Source: Sergeia podlipaevii (lineage: Eukaryota; Euglenozoa; Kinetoplastea; Trypanosomatida; Trypanosomatidae). From it: DNA of 64,000 nucleotides. A program made the translations under genes and the position numbers. The stretch spans positions 1 through 64,000 of the forward strand of contig JASANZ010002239.1 of NCBI GenBank assembly GCA_030849805.1, read 5' to 3'. The notes beneath the pieces were generated by a model that had not been told where the DNA came from, made no database searches, and worked only from the letters and a program-made list of their open reading frames with translations. Shown here piece by piece: positions 46,271 to 56,400 of this stretch; position 1 is the stretch's first letter, and the number at the start of each line of letters is the position of its first letter.

Positions 46271-47863
46271 GTTGTATGTGTTAGAATGCAGAAAAAAAAA
46301 GACAGTGTGTTTGTTCTGAAAAGCAAAATATAAGTGAGCGTTCTGAGATAACAATAGTAAATGTAAAAACAAAAAAGAAGTTGAGGTATCAGAAGGAAAA
46401 GTTCAATAAAGCAAAAGCACATGTACAGCACAGAGAGAAAATAGCAGAGAGGGTGCGCTAGTCTCTTTGCCAGTAAACGCACATGTACTTCTATGCGCAT
46501 GCATAGAAGAAAGCCATGGACCCCAAAGCAAAAAGAAAAAGGGAAAAGGAGAAAAATACCACGATGCTCACTAGTCCCCCTTGCACATCTACATGACCAT
46601 ATTGCTCGTAAGGAAGGACCGCAAAACGATACTATCGTGGTTTCTGCTATTTGTTTTGATTTTGATGTTGATTTTGCTTTTTGTTTTATATATAAAACAG
46701 ATGAGTAGCAACGCTTGAGTTTACGTAGGGTTTCCTAAAGTGTGAAGTGTGAACATAGAGAGATGCGCGATTTTAAAAAAGTTTGACCAGTGGGCCATCA
46801 GCATCGATTTTCCCCCACACCTGGTATCGCTCGTTCTCAGCGCGTAGTCCCTTTGCTTTCACACAGCGACACACCAACATACACAGTAACGCGCGCGCAG
46901 ACACACTATCACCATACGCGGACTGAAACACACACACACATATTGCACCCTCGTCGTAGTAGTTTCTTTACTTTTTTTCTTCCTTTTCTTCATCTGTCTG
47001 TCCTTTTAACCAGGTGGATATCTTTAAGGAACCACACTTTAGAAAAAAAAAATGTGTTTGCAGTATTATTTTTCATTTTGTTATTTTATTTTATTTTTGC
47101 CGCTGCTGCTCCACATGACACAGAACTTTATCCATCGAGAAAAGAAGAAAATGTGTTTGGAGGTGATGAAGAAAGAGACGTTTGAGACAGTTGAGGCTCT
47201 TGAGCACATAAAAAAAGAGATTGAGCAAACTGGGGTTGATAGCAGCAAGAGAGAAAAAAAAATGATTACTCTTGCAGTCATGATCAACCTACTTTTTCAA
47301 ATCTGTATATCCGGTGTATATTGCAGCCTTATCTCAGCCTCAAACTAAAAAAAGGGAAATGCATGTCGTGAATTCCAATATTTAAAAAGAGTTCATCCTA
47401 CGCACTTCATCCTCATACCAAAATGCACTTCATTTCTGAGGTTTTACCTCTGTGTTTTTTTTTTTCCTTTTTTCTTAATATAAAAAGATATTGTGCTCAC
47501 CAGCAAGGGGGTGTATATGCTCTTCCACTTTGCTGATACTTTCCTCACTCTTGCAGTAACAACAAAGAAAAAAAAAAGCAAACGGTTGGGTCCTGCAAGA
47601 AGGTTAACGAAGGCTCCCTCTTGGGGGGAGGAGGAGGGGGGGACAGTTCGCGCATTCCCCATTATTGGTGGCTTATGCCAATTATAGCTTCTTTTTTTAG
47701 TTATATTAGTAGCTTCTGATGCTTTCATGCCTGTTGTGTTTAACCGAAGAGAAGAGAAAAAAAAAAAGAGAGAGAGCCAAGATCGGTCCTATGAACCTTG
47801 CATATAGGAGAAGGAAAACAAGCGGGAGGCGGCTAAAGGGAATGGTCAGGGGGGGAGAATGCT
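46271..47863. other. Long spacer between the first and second NOPP genes
   Basis: Nearly 1.6 kb without a supported gene, the longest intact-looking gap outside the left end. It holds A/T runs (46289-46297, 47041-47051, 47254-47262, 47456-47465, 47567-47575, 47757-47767), a GT/CA-poor middle, and a G-rich patch (47622-47642). The 131-codon (46790-47185) and 98-codon (47052-47348) plus-strand frames are low-complexity. It is mostly the 3' UTR of the second NOPP gene and the leader of the first. Confidence 0.5.
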
Positions 47864-48853
47864 CTAGTAGCGTCCACGGTTGCCACCACGACCACCACGG
47901 AAGCCACCACGGTCACCGCCGCGACCACCGCGGAACCCACCACGGTCACCGCCACGGCCGCCACGGAACCCACCACGGTCACCGCCACGGCCGCCACGGA
48001 ACCCACCACGGTCACCGCCACGGCCGCCACGGAACCCACCGCGGTCACCACCACGGTCACCGCCACGACCACCACGGAAGCCACCACGGTCACCGCCGCG
48101 ACCACCGCGGAACCCACCACGGTCACCGCCGCGACCACCGCGGAACCCGCCGCGGTTACCACCACGGCCGCCACGGAACCCACCGCGGCCGTCACCACGC
48201 TCGGTGCGCTGAAACTTCTGAGGCACCTCATCGTCGCTGCCGTCCTCATCGTCCTCATCATCATCCATCTCCTCATCGTCGTCCATCTCCTCGTCATCGT
48301 CCATCTCCTCGTCGCTACCGTCCATCTCTTCATCCTCCTCGGCGTCGCTGTCGTCCATGTCGGGAGCGGGGGCACCGCTGTTCTCCTCCTCGTCGGCATC
48401 ACTGTCGTCCATCTCCTCGTCGTCGCTGTCGCCACCCTGAACAGGGGCCAGGTCGTCATCATCGCTGTCCTCTTCACCGGCCATCTGGATCGCATCATCA
48501 TCATCGTCCTCCTCATCGTCATCGCTGCCGTCCATGCCGTCCATCATCATGTCATCGTTGCCGACCGGCTGCACGTAGCCAGTGACATGGATGGAGCCGG
48601 CGCCTTGAGCGACGAAAGACACGTTCTGAGCCTCAGTGAAGACCAAGTCTGTATTCATCTGAAAGACGCCGCGCTTGGGGTCGAGAGTGGCAATGGTGAA
48701 CTGCTTACCCTCAAAGGAAACGATGAGGGAGACGGCGGCGGACGCGTTGGCAGGAACGGCGAGCTGAGTGATGCGGAGCGCGCACTCGGCGGGAATCTTG
48801 GGCTTGACCTGCTGCTTGCCCGCAGGGATCTCAAGACCGTAGAATCCTTCCAT
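47864..48853 (-). CDS. NOPP44/46: NOPP44/46 nucleolar phosphoprotein with an RGG tail, 329 aa
   Basis: The domain order matches T. brucei Nopp44/46: an N-terminal nucleoplasmin-like unique domain (residues 1-97; MEGFYGLEIPAGKQQVKPKI, SLIVSFEGKQFTIATLDPKR, AGSIHVTGYVQP), a long Asp/Glu-rich acidic domain (107-208) with many S/DSD sites of casein kinase 2 type, and an arginine-glycine tail (220-329) built of GGFRGGRGGDR-type units. Nopp44/46 binds RNA through the RGG tail, is phosphorylated, and is needed for 60S ribosome maturation. The RGG arginines are likely methylated by PRMTs. Coding repeats of 33 bases make the tail prone to length change. The ATG is at 48851-48853. This is the canonical member of the three tandem copies. 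Confidence 0.9.
   Translation of the reverse strand: MEGFYGLEIPAGKQQVKPKIPAECALRITQLAVPANASAAVSLIVSFEGKQFTIATLDPKRGVFQMNTDLVFTEAQNVSFVAQGAGSIHVTGYVQPVGNDDMMMDGMDGSDDDEEDDDDDAIQMAGEEDSDDDDLAPVQGGDSDDEEMDDSDADEEENSGAPAPDMDDSDAEEDEEMDGSDEEMDDDEEMDDDEEMDDDEDDEDGSDDEVPQKFQRTERGDGRGGFRGGRGGNRGGFRGGRGGDRGGFRGGRGGDRGGFRGGRGGDRGGDRGGFRGGRGGDRGGFRGGRGGDRGGFRGGRGGDRGGFRGGRGGDRGGFRGGRGGNRGRY
47870..48194 (-). repeat. Tandem coding repeat of the RGG tail
   Basis: About ten units of 27-33 bases encode RGGRGGDRGGF/RGGNR blocks with slight variation (GGT/GGC, GAC/AAC). The array ends directly at the stop codon. Confidence 0.9.
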
Positions 48854-49365
48854 ATTTCTTTTTCCTTGTGAACCGTTTAGAGAGAGTAGAGAAAAGGGGG
48901 GAGTAAGGAAGTCGCGTATAAATGACTGTTAGGGCACGATAGCGTAAGGGAAGTGAAAGCTAAGCTAGTTAGTTAAACTATATAGGCAGGGAGAAGATAG
49001 AAATATGAGAGAGGGAGAGAGAGAGAAGTACGCGCAACAAGTGAACATAGTTGCGATCAATCACGCATAAAAGTGTACTTTAAAAAAAAAAAAATGCCAC
49101 ACAAAGACTATACAGATGCAGTCAGAAGAAAAGTTTGTCCCATTCATTAAAAAACATTTCGTTCATCTCAACATATTTATTTATTTTTTGTTTTGGTTGC
49201 TTAGTTAATCGAAATAGTAGACAACGCTAGAAAAAAAAAAGGGTCAGGGAGCAGAAATACAAAACTGCCCATGTTGACATAGCGTCAAAGTCAATACACG
49301 CACACACCGCCTCTTTGCAAAAAGAAAAAAAACGCCTCAGCTCTAAGAGAAGTTCATGATGCCAA
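48854..49365. other. Spacer between the second and third NOPP genes
   Basis: AT-rich, with a GA run (about 49003-49026), A runs (49082-49093, 49230-49239, 49320-49330) and no coding frame. The GA run is a CT tract on the coding strand, about 150-170 bases upstream of the NOPP44/46 start, and may belong to its splice signal. Confidence 0.5.
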
Positions 49366-49788
49366 CTACTTGGTCTTTTTAGGCCTTTTCTTCTGAGGTT
49401 GCACAGGCGCTGTCAACTCCTCGTCCTCCTCCTGATTCTCCTCGTCGTCATCAAAGTCATCAAATTCATCAGCGGAGTCGAAGTCAGCGCCGTCATCGTC
49501 GACCGCGCGCACGTACCCCGTGGCGTGAACGGAGCCCGTGCCCTCCACGATGAAGCTGACGTCCTGCGTAGCAGAGAACAGCATATCAGTGGAGAGATGA
49601 TATAAGGCCTTCTTGGCATCGAGGGTGGCGAGCACAAATGTGGAGCCGTTCATCTGAACTTTCAGTGTAACAGGCCCTGATACGTTGGCGGGCAGCGCTA
49701 CCTGTGTGATGCATAGGACACAGTCAGCAGGAATCTTGGCTTTTGTGGGCTTCGCCGCATGCACCTCAACGCCATAGAAACCTTCCAT
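49366..49788 (-). CDS. Short NOPP44/46-like protein without an RGG tail, 140 aa
   Basis: Residues 1-97 are a nucleoplasmin-like domain very close to that of the RGG-tailed neighbour (MEGFYGVEVHA, KIPADCVLCITQVALPANV, FVLATLDAKKALYHLSTDML, TGSVHATGYVRAV). A short acidic stretch (98-125; DFDSADEFDDFDDDEENQEE) follows, and the protein ends in a basic cluster (PQKKRPKKTK) fitting a nuclear localisation signal. It resembles T. brucei NoU, the Nopp44/46 relative that shares only the unique domain. It may act as a partner or free beta-domain subunit in NOPP oligomers. The ATG is at 49786-49788; the longer frame upstream has a Phe-rich leader. Confidence 0.85.
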   Translation of the reverse strand: MEGFYGVEVHAAKPTKAKIPADCVLCITQVALPANVSGPVTLKVQMNGSTFVLATLDAKKALYHLSTDMLFSATQDVSFIVEGTGSVHATGYVRAVDDDGADFDSADEFDDFDDDEENQEEDEELTAPVQPQKKRPKKTK

Positions 49789-50290
49789 GATATTTGAGTG
49801 TGCGTGACAGGAATGTAAGTTGATGGAAGGATATACGTGAAACCACGTCAACACCACCCAGTATAGATGATCGGCGACAAAAAAAAAAAAGTACACCTAT
49901 GAGTATAAGGGTAAAATCAAAAAGAGAAAAGAGAAGACAAATGTGTGCGGAAGTAAACACAGCCTAGATGTATCCATTCGTCAGCATTGTTACAACAAAA
50001 GCAAAAAGATACCGCACATAAAAAAATGTCAAATTGCGTCCAACTTGCACTTGTACTAGATGCATTTATTCATTGACCGTCTATAACTTTCTCACCAATC
50101 TTCTCCTCTCCACACACACACACACACACTATGTATCAAACTATAAGAGGATCGGCAGGGAGAGCATGCTCTATGCTTGGCAAGGACAAGAAAGTGGTGG
50201 GAGGCACCACAGCACTCCGAGAGAAAAGAAAAAATGAATAATACAATACTCTATGCGGCACGTCGCAGTACACTCAGCTAATCTATTCCT
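49789..50290. other. Spacer between the third NOPP gene and the 746-aa gene
   Basis: Contains an A run (49880-49891) that is a T12 tract on the coding strand, a CA run (50113-50128), and no gene. It holds the 3' UTR of the 746-aa gene and the NOPP leader. Confidence 0.5.
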
Positions 50291-52531
50291 CTACCGAGGT
50301 GCCCAGGTGACGATAGAAAGACAGTTGGTGTGATGTGCCACCGCCACTCGAAGCCACTCTGGTCCTACTTCCACAAAGACGACCCCAGTGGGGAGGCTCT
50401 CGAGAGAATCCGTCTTCGGTAATGCATAAAGTGGATTCAACGAGGACACGCCAGGAGTGGTCGGAGATGTGGCAGCATCGTCGCCGCCTGCTGAAAGGTC
50501 CGAGCCCGCACGCTTCGACTTCTTGGCACCGCCAGGTGAAGCCTCCCCTTTCGCTCCTTTTATTTTCTGTGCTGATGACAAGATGGAGGACGCCACAGTG
50601 GTTTCCCCCGCTTCTTTCGCTTCGCTTGGCTCTGACTTCATCATCGGAAGTGGGGACGGCGCACCACCAACCACACGCGCCACGTGCAACGTGGAGTGCT
50701 CCGTGTACTGGGACAGCACACGGTCCAGCAACACCACGTTGTGCTCGCTGTCCACGCACACCATCCAGTGCTTACAATACGAGTTGCTCTCGACCTGGTT
50801 GGAAGTTGTCTGATACGCCGGCGGCCCATCAGCAATGCGCACTAGGTAGTTCGCAGTAGAGTGAACACGGTCACGGTACACCTGCGGCATCACGTACGGT
50901 GCTTCGTCCAGCTGATCACGCCTGAGACGTTTGCGCCTTGGTACATAAGGGTTGGAAGGCCGCACGCTCTCAACCCTCAACCGAAGAAGCTTGCGTCCTG
51001 CGGTGCTCACAAGAACGCCAATATCGGGGTCCGAAATGCTGGCAGAGCACAGCACCATCTCCATAAATCGGCGGGAGGGGAAGTCATCGATGACGGCTGC
51101 GCTGCCTGTAAACTTGATCAAGACGGAGCGTTGCTCATACGGGGTGGAAAGTAGGAGTGCACCCTCCTCCAAGGCAGCTAATGTGCGCGCCTCCGCCTGC
51201 CACGCACCCCTGCCAGCAGGAAGAGAAGAGGACGTGGCTCTAGCAACCTCACCAAACAGCGTAGTAGATGGTTGTTTCCTCCTGCCTGGCTCCCGCACCA
51301 CCACAGCGGCAGCCTCTCGTGTAGAGACAGGAAAGAGCGCTGTCAAGCTGGAGATGGGAAAGTACACACCGGCACCAGACAAGCCCACTGCACGCACAAT
51401 AGTCGATACACCCATTACATGATCCGCGATGCCTGTGCCCTGCAAGCCGCACACCAGCACGCCGTGCTCGTACGTCCCTACGCAAACAAACGGCCTCCCA
51501 GGAATCGTGGCCACGTCTAGCGGCACCATACCGCGTGGCAGCTGCAGAGACTGCACCAGTGCCAACCGCGCAGGAGCCACACTGTGATCTGCGTTAATGT
51601 GCTGGCTGCGCGCGGCGTGTAACGTCACTACACGCTCTTCGCAAGGCAGCGAGGCCACAAGCGTAGACTCATGCGTGGGCAGCCACACAACAGTGAAAGG
51701 AATTGAGTAAAGAAAGCACGACTGGGGCAGCTCTTTCCGTACTTGAGGCGAGTCCCAGGCACCAAACGACTTATGAGAGGACGCCGCCGCGCCAGTGCTC
51801 ACGCCCTTCTCTTCCCCTTCCGTCCCAACGTCTGCTGCCGCTGAGACGGCCCTGGGAGCTGAGGAGCTCGCGTTACGCAGCACCACCCGCGACAGCACGG
51901 AAGGAGCGCGGACGTTGGCAAAGCGGTGGGATACCGATCTCTGCGCTCGGCGGTCGCTCGCAAAGGCTTCAATGGAGCCCAGCTGACCAACGACGATCTC
52001 TGCGCATGGAGGAGCAACTGTGAAAGCAGAGGTGCTGCTGTTGCTGTTGAGCACGACAGATGCGCTTGCAGGGGACGAGGGAGAAGCCGAAGAAGAAGAT
52101 GAACCCTGTGGTTGGTAAGCAGGAGCCCAGAAGCACGTTGTCGCTGCGCCAGGCCCTGCTGGGCAGTAGCGCGGCTTGGAGAGTGGCAGTAGGGGGAGCG
52201 TGAGAGAATAGCCCATTGTGAGAACCAGGCACATACGCCGGGTGGGTGTGCTAGCAACAAATGGATCGCTTGACATGGCAGTGATGCGTGCTGCATGACG
52301 ATACACACGCTTCGTCGTCCAGGCAGAAGATGATGGAGACGACGTGGTAGGCGACCGAGACTCGCTCTCGTCCTCGTCCTCTTCCTCTGCGCCTTCTTGC
52401 TTAATATCGGGAAGTATTCTACGAACTGGCGGCCAAGGCCACTCCAGTTCAAATTGATGAGTCAGCTCAGGCACTAGAACATCCTTGACCTTGCGGGAGT
52501 AGTAGTACTTCTTCTGAGACTCATCCGCCAT
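50291..52531 (-). CDS. Protein of unknown function, 746 aa
   Basis: The ATG at 52529-52531 gives MADESQKKYYYSRKVKDVLV followed by ELEWPWPPVRRILPDIKQEG, a Trp/Pro-rich start. Residues 50-70 are acidic/Ser rich. The rest alternates beta-like strands and Ser/Ala-rich loops (AARITAMSSDPFVA; ISSLTALFPVSTREAAAVVV; FLYSIPFTVVWLPTHESTLV). Near the C-terminus are a Lys-rich segment (KIKGAKGEASPGGAKKSKRA) and a beta-like end (VFVEVGPEWLRVAVAHHTNC). The rhythm hints at a degenerate beta-propeller, and the basic segment suggests the nucleus, but no family is recognised. Forty upstream in-frame codons are Phe/Leu-rich translations of a T-rich leader. Confidence 0.8.
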   Translation of the reverse strand: MADESQKKYYYSRKVKDVLVPELTHQFELEWPWPPVRRILPDIKQEGAEEEDEDESESRSPTTSSPSSSAWTTKRVYRHAARITAMSSDPFVASTPTRRMCLVLTMGYSLTLPLLPLSKPRYCPAGPGAATTCFWAPAYQPQGSSSSSASPSSPASASVVLNSNSSTSAFTVAPPCAEIVVGQLGSIEAFASDRRAQRSVSHRFANVRAPSVLSRVVLRNASSSAPRAVSAAADVGTEGEEKGVSTGAAASSHKSFGAWDSPQVRKELPQSCFLYSIPFTVVWLPTHESTLVASLPCEERVVTLHAARSQHINADHSVAPARLALVQSLQLPRGMVPLDVATIPGRPFVCVGTYEHGVLVCGLQGTGIADHVMGVSTIVRAVGLSGAGVYFPISSLTALFPVSTREAAAVVVREPGRRKQPSTTLFGEVARATSSSLPAGRGAWQAEARTLAALEEGALLLSTPYEQRSVLIKFTGSAAVIDDFPSRRFMEMVLCSASISDPDIGVLVSTAGRKLLRLRVESVRPSNPYVPRRKRLRRDQLDEAPYVMPQVYRDRVHSTANYLVRIADGPPAYQTTSNQVESNSYCKHWMVCVDSEHNVVLLDRVLSQYTEHSTLHVARVVGGAPSPLPMMKSEPSEAKEAGETTVASSILSSAQKIKGAKGEASPGGAKKSKRAGSDLSAGGDDAATSPTTPGVSSLNPLYALPKTDSLESLPTGVVFVEVGPEWLRVAVAHHTNCLSIVTWAPR

Positions 52532-53456
52532 GGTAAGCAAAAAAAATGAAAGAGCAAGCGCCAAGATGGTGTTTCCGTGTATACTAAAACAATAAAAGAG
52601 AAATGTTTTTTTTAAAAAAAAAAAAGAGAGAGACGTGAAAAAAGATAACACGAAAGATTTAAACTACTATCAAAAAACATCAGAAAATGTAAACGAGTGT
52701 AAGAAGAAAAAAAAGAAAAAAAAAAAGAACAAATGCAACTAACAGCATATATGTATGCTGATGTTCGTAATTTTGCTTCTATACTGAAAGAGGGCAGACC
52801 ATATATGCGCAAGTTCATAAAAGTTGTTTAACTAACAACACAAACAACGACCGAAAAGAGAATATTTAAAAAAAGGGGGGAAAGATAGGCGACTGCGCCT
52901 CACAATGGCTTCTTTTGATGACAATCAGGCAATGAACGCATATATTTTTATTCTCCCTCTCTTCCTTCTTTCTCTCTCTTTCACAAGTCTATATTCATAC
53001 AAGGCAAAGCCAACCTAGCAACACTTCCACCCCACGTTCAAAAAAAAAAAGTAAATTTATATATATAGATTCACACAAGCTCATAGCGTAGAAAAATCTA
53101 TCTAATCGGGGGGGGGGGGCAGGGTACACGCATATCTAATAAAAATACAGTAAAAAAAATATCATCCCTGCGCTTTTCATATAAATGTATCCTCACAAAC
53201 AACGCGTGTGTGCGGTTTCTCCACAAGAGAAAAAAAGAACGGTATGGAGTTCAGGTGGTTGACGTTCGACATGTCAAGAACACGATGTTGTAACACTTTG
53301 TTTCCCCTTCTCATCAGCGTCTGCGTGACCACGACTCTTTCAGTTGTTTTATCCTCTATAAGGAAAAAGCGGGCATTCTAGTATAAGTGCAGAGCGTATT
53401 TCAAAAAAAAAAAAAAACTTATTTGCTTTCATGTTGTCCCCCACACCCAAATATGG
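52532..53456. other. Spacer between the 746-aa and coiled-coil genes
   Basis: About 0.9 kb with A runs (52614-52625, 52717-52726, 53041-53050, 53403-53416), a TA run near 53060-53067 and a G12 run (53108-53119). The first A run is a T tract near the start of the 746-aa gene. No gene is seen. Confidence 0.5.
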
Positions 53457-56400
53457 CTACCAGTGGAACTGTTTAGGGAGAGCAGGAACTCCCGGAATCG
53501 GCACTGGAACCGGCGCTGGCGCTGCAGCACCGCTTGAAAATCCATATGTAACAGTGGGTACAGGCACGGGCATCGGAACTGGAGTGGAGCTCCTGTACGA
53601 CGGGCTGCTCGACGCTGCAGGGACTGGCACCGGTGCTGGGACACCTGAAGAACCACTTGAAGCACCAGCAGGTGAATACGGAGAGGCATAAGAACCGCCA
53701 GTCATATACGAGGGTGTGGGGACGGCCAGCACAGCAGGAGCCGGCACTGCGCTTGGCTGTGGTGGCAGTGGTGCTGCGCTTGCTGGCTTGGGTGCCCATG
53801 GCTGTGCTGCAGGGATTGGTATAGCGAGTGGCGTGTCGTGGCTGCCGCTGCTATTGTGTGTGTCGGCGTTGTGGGTGGACAGCACAACGTTTGGCACGGA
53901 AATGCGCATCGGTGTCGCCACTGGAACTGGAACTGGTGCAACTGGCGGTCTCGTTGCCGTGTAAGCATTAGATGATGAGGGAGGGACGCCGGGCACAGGG
54001 ATAAGCCCACTCGTAGTGTTTGTCGCAGTATGGATTGTGGTGTACGCGCTAGAGCCAGTCGGGAGCTGCGGCACTGCGGGCGGTGGTCCCACAGTCGAGC
54101 GCACCGGCTGTGGGGTAGGTGTCTGCGGCACAGAAGATGAGCTAGCAGTCTGTTGTGGCGGCGTGGGGCCCACGTTTCGATGCGGAGACAACGTTGACGT
54201 CAGGACCGTAGAGGTGGCGCCACCACCGATGGAAGGCACAGCAGGGATGGCCGGCACAGGCACAGGCACCCCGACGCCGCTGCCACTCTGGTGTGGTGAC
54301 AATGTTGGTGGCATTGGGCGATACTGTGGTGATGGTACACCCAACGCTAACGGACTGTCGCCGGTGGTCTTGTTGTTGATGCTGAGAGGCGTCACCCCGG
54401 CGACGGTGAGGGTCGAGGTGGAAAGCTGTGGGACTGCTATTGTTGAGATGCCCACACGCGAAGGGCTCAGAAGGGTTTGTGCCGGAACAGGGATCGTCCC
54501 ACCAGCTGCGGTGGTTGCTGTTGTTGTCATGGGAGCCGAAGTACTCGGAGGAACGGTAGGCACAGGCACCGATGACGAAGAAAGAAGAACGGGAGCACTA
54601 GACGCCGCGGCAGAAGCGGCAGACCTCAGCCGGTCCACTGCCATCCTCTCCTGCTCCAGCTCCGCCCTCAGCTTCTGTATTGTCTCATCACGCTCCATCA
54701 GCAGCCGCTGTGCATCGGAGGCAGAACTCGACGTGGACATGAGGCGGTTCTCCTGCGCTCGCAGTGCGCTCTCTGCCCTGTCCTTCTCTTCCATGAGGGT
54801 GCTGTGACGAGCTCTAGCCGCACGCAGCTCTTCCTCACGCTCCGCGAGTGCGCGCTGTGCAGCAGCTAAGTTGGCCTCGTTGCGCGCTCGCTGCTCCTCG
54901 TACGTGACGCGCCACTCTTCAATAGACTTCTTCGCGTCCTCAGTTCCACGCCTTGCACGCGCCAGTTCCTCCTCGCGCTCGCCGAGCTCCCTAGAGAGGC
55001 GTTGCGAGTGCTCGTCCTTACTAAACTGCGTGCTGTTGGCCTCCTCACGCGCGGCGAGCAGTTGCCGTCGTGACTCCGCGAGTTGTTCCCGCGCTGACGC
55101 AATCTCTGCGTCCTTCGCTTGAAGCGAGGACATCTCCACTGCGCGGCGACGCTCAGAGGCTTGTACGTGCTCCTCCTGCAGTCTCTGCAGGCGTGCGCGA
55201 GCATCCTTCAGCTCTACCTCTAACTGCTCCTTGGCATCTGCGGCAGTCTGCAGCGTGCGCGCAAGCGCCGTCTTCACCTCCAGATCCTTCTCAAGCTGCT
55301 TGACGTGCTCAGTAGTGGACTCGCCGTTGCGCTGCGCGAGCTCGGCCTGCATGCGTGCAGCCGATAGCTCCTCTTCTGCTGCGCGAGCGCGGCGACGTGC
55401 CTGTGTGGCCTCCTCTGTCGCGTTGCGCAGCTCCAGCGCGTGGCGTTCCACAGTGCGCTTGGCTTCCTCCTTGAGGTCCCGCACCATTGACTGCGCCGCC
55501 GCCTCGCTCGCCTCCCTACCATTTCTTCTAACGCGCTCCAACTCCTCTGCGTGCTCCTCATTGGAGTCACGCAAAGCGTTGCGCAAAGACGCTGCTTCAG
55601 TGCGCAGGTCCGCCACCTCACGCCCCACCTGCTTGCTTCCTGACTGAGCTTCTGCCTGGAGCGCCTGGAGAGTCTTGTCCTGCAGTTCCGCCCTCTCGTC
55701 AGCTTCGCGAAGGCGGCGCTCTAGTCGCTTCTTTGACTCCTCAAGTTCCTCCTTAGCCGCCTTCAGTGCACGACACTCTTCTCGTAGTCGTGTTGCCTCA
55801 GGACTGTTTGACCCCAGTGGGTCGGTGCTAGCGGCAGTTGCGAGAGCGGCCTTTGTCTTGAGCTCCTGCAGCTGTCTGTTCAATTCAGCGGAGTGTCTTT
55901 CATGCTCCTCCACCTGCACCTGGAGAGATCGCGTCTGAGCGGCATGAGTGACCTTGAGCTCCTCCACCCGCCTCTCCTGTTCAAACCGTACGCGGTCGCG
56001 TTCCTCGGCAAAGCGCCGCTGCGTCTCGCGTTTATCGTCTTCGTATAGCTGCTGAAGGCGTTCTATGGATGTGCGATGTGCCTCGGACAGCGTAGCAGCC
56101 GCATCCCGTCCTCCGACACCTCCGCCACCATGCTTCTGTTGCTCACGTAGTTGCTCTACTTCGCTAAGCACACGAGCCACTTGTGCTCTCGCATCCGTCA
56201 GCTGCTCTTCACTCCGTGCCGCCCTCTCTTGGTCCTGGCGCAGCTGCAGCTGCAACGCGCTCAGCTCCGTCGTCCGCTCCAGTGCGGCCTTTTGAAACCG
56301 TTCACTCCACTCCGCATCTCTCCTGATGAGTTCCTGACGATGAGCGGCCTCGTGCCGCTCTGACTCTGTCTTGAGGTCACTGAGCATACGGTTATGCATG

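Noticed and set aside
45566..46333. 255-codon plus-strand open frame opposite the left-most NOPP gene
   Set aside because: It is the antisense of the acidic coding repeats (giving LVLFGIAVLL repeats), a usual artefact of repeat coding sequence.
46790..47348. Two plus-strand frames in the long NOPP spacer
   Set aside because: Compositions follow CA and T runs and differ from any protein family; they lie opposite to the direction of all genes.
47870..48194. Regularly spaced repeats that could be taken for a CRISPR-like array
   Set aside because: Units are contiguous without unique spacers, in frame, and encode the RGG tail; the genome is eukaryotic.
47719..48585. 288-codon plus-strand His/Arg-rich frame opposite NOPP44/46
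   Set aside because: Antisense of the RGG array; composition is entirely explained by reverse reading of Gly/Arg codons.
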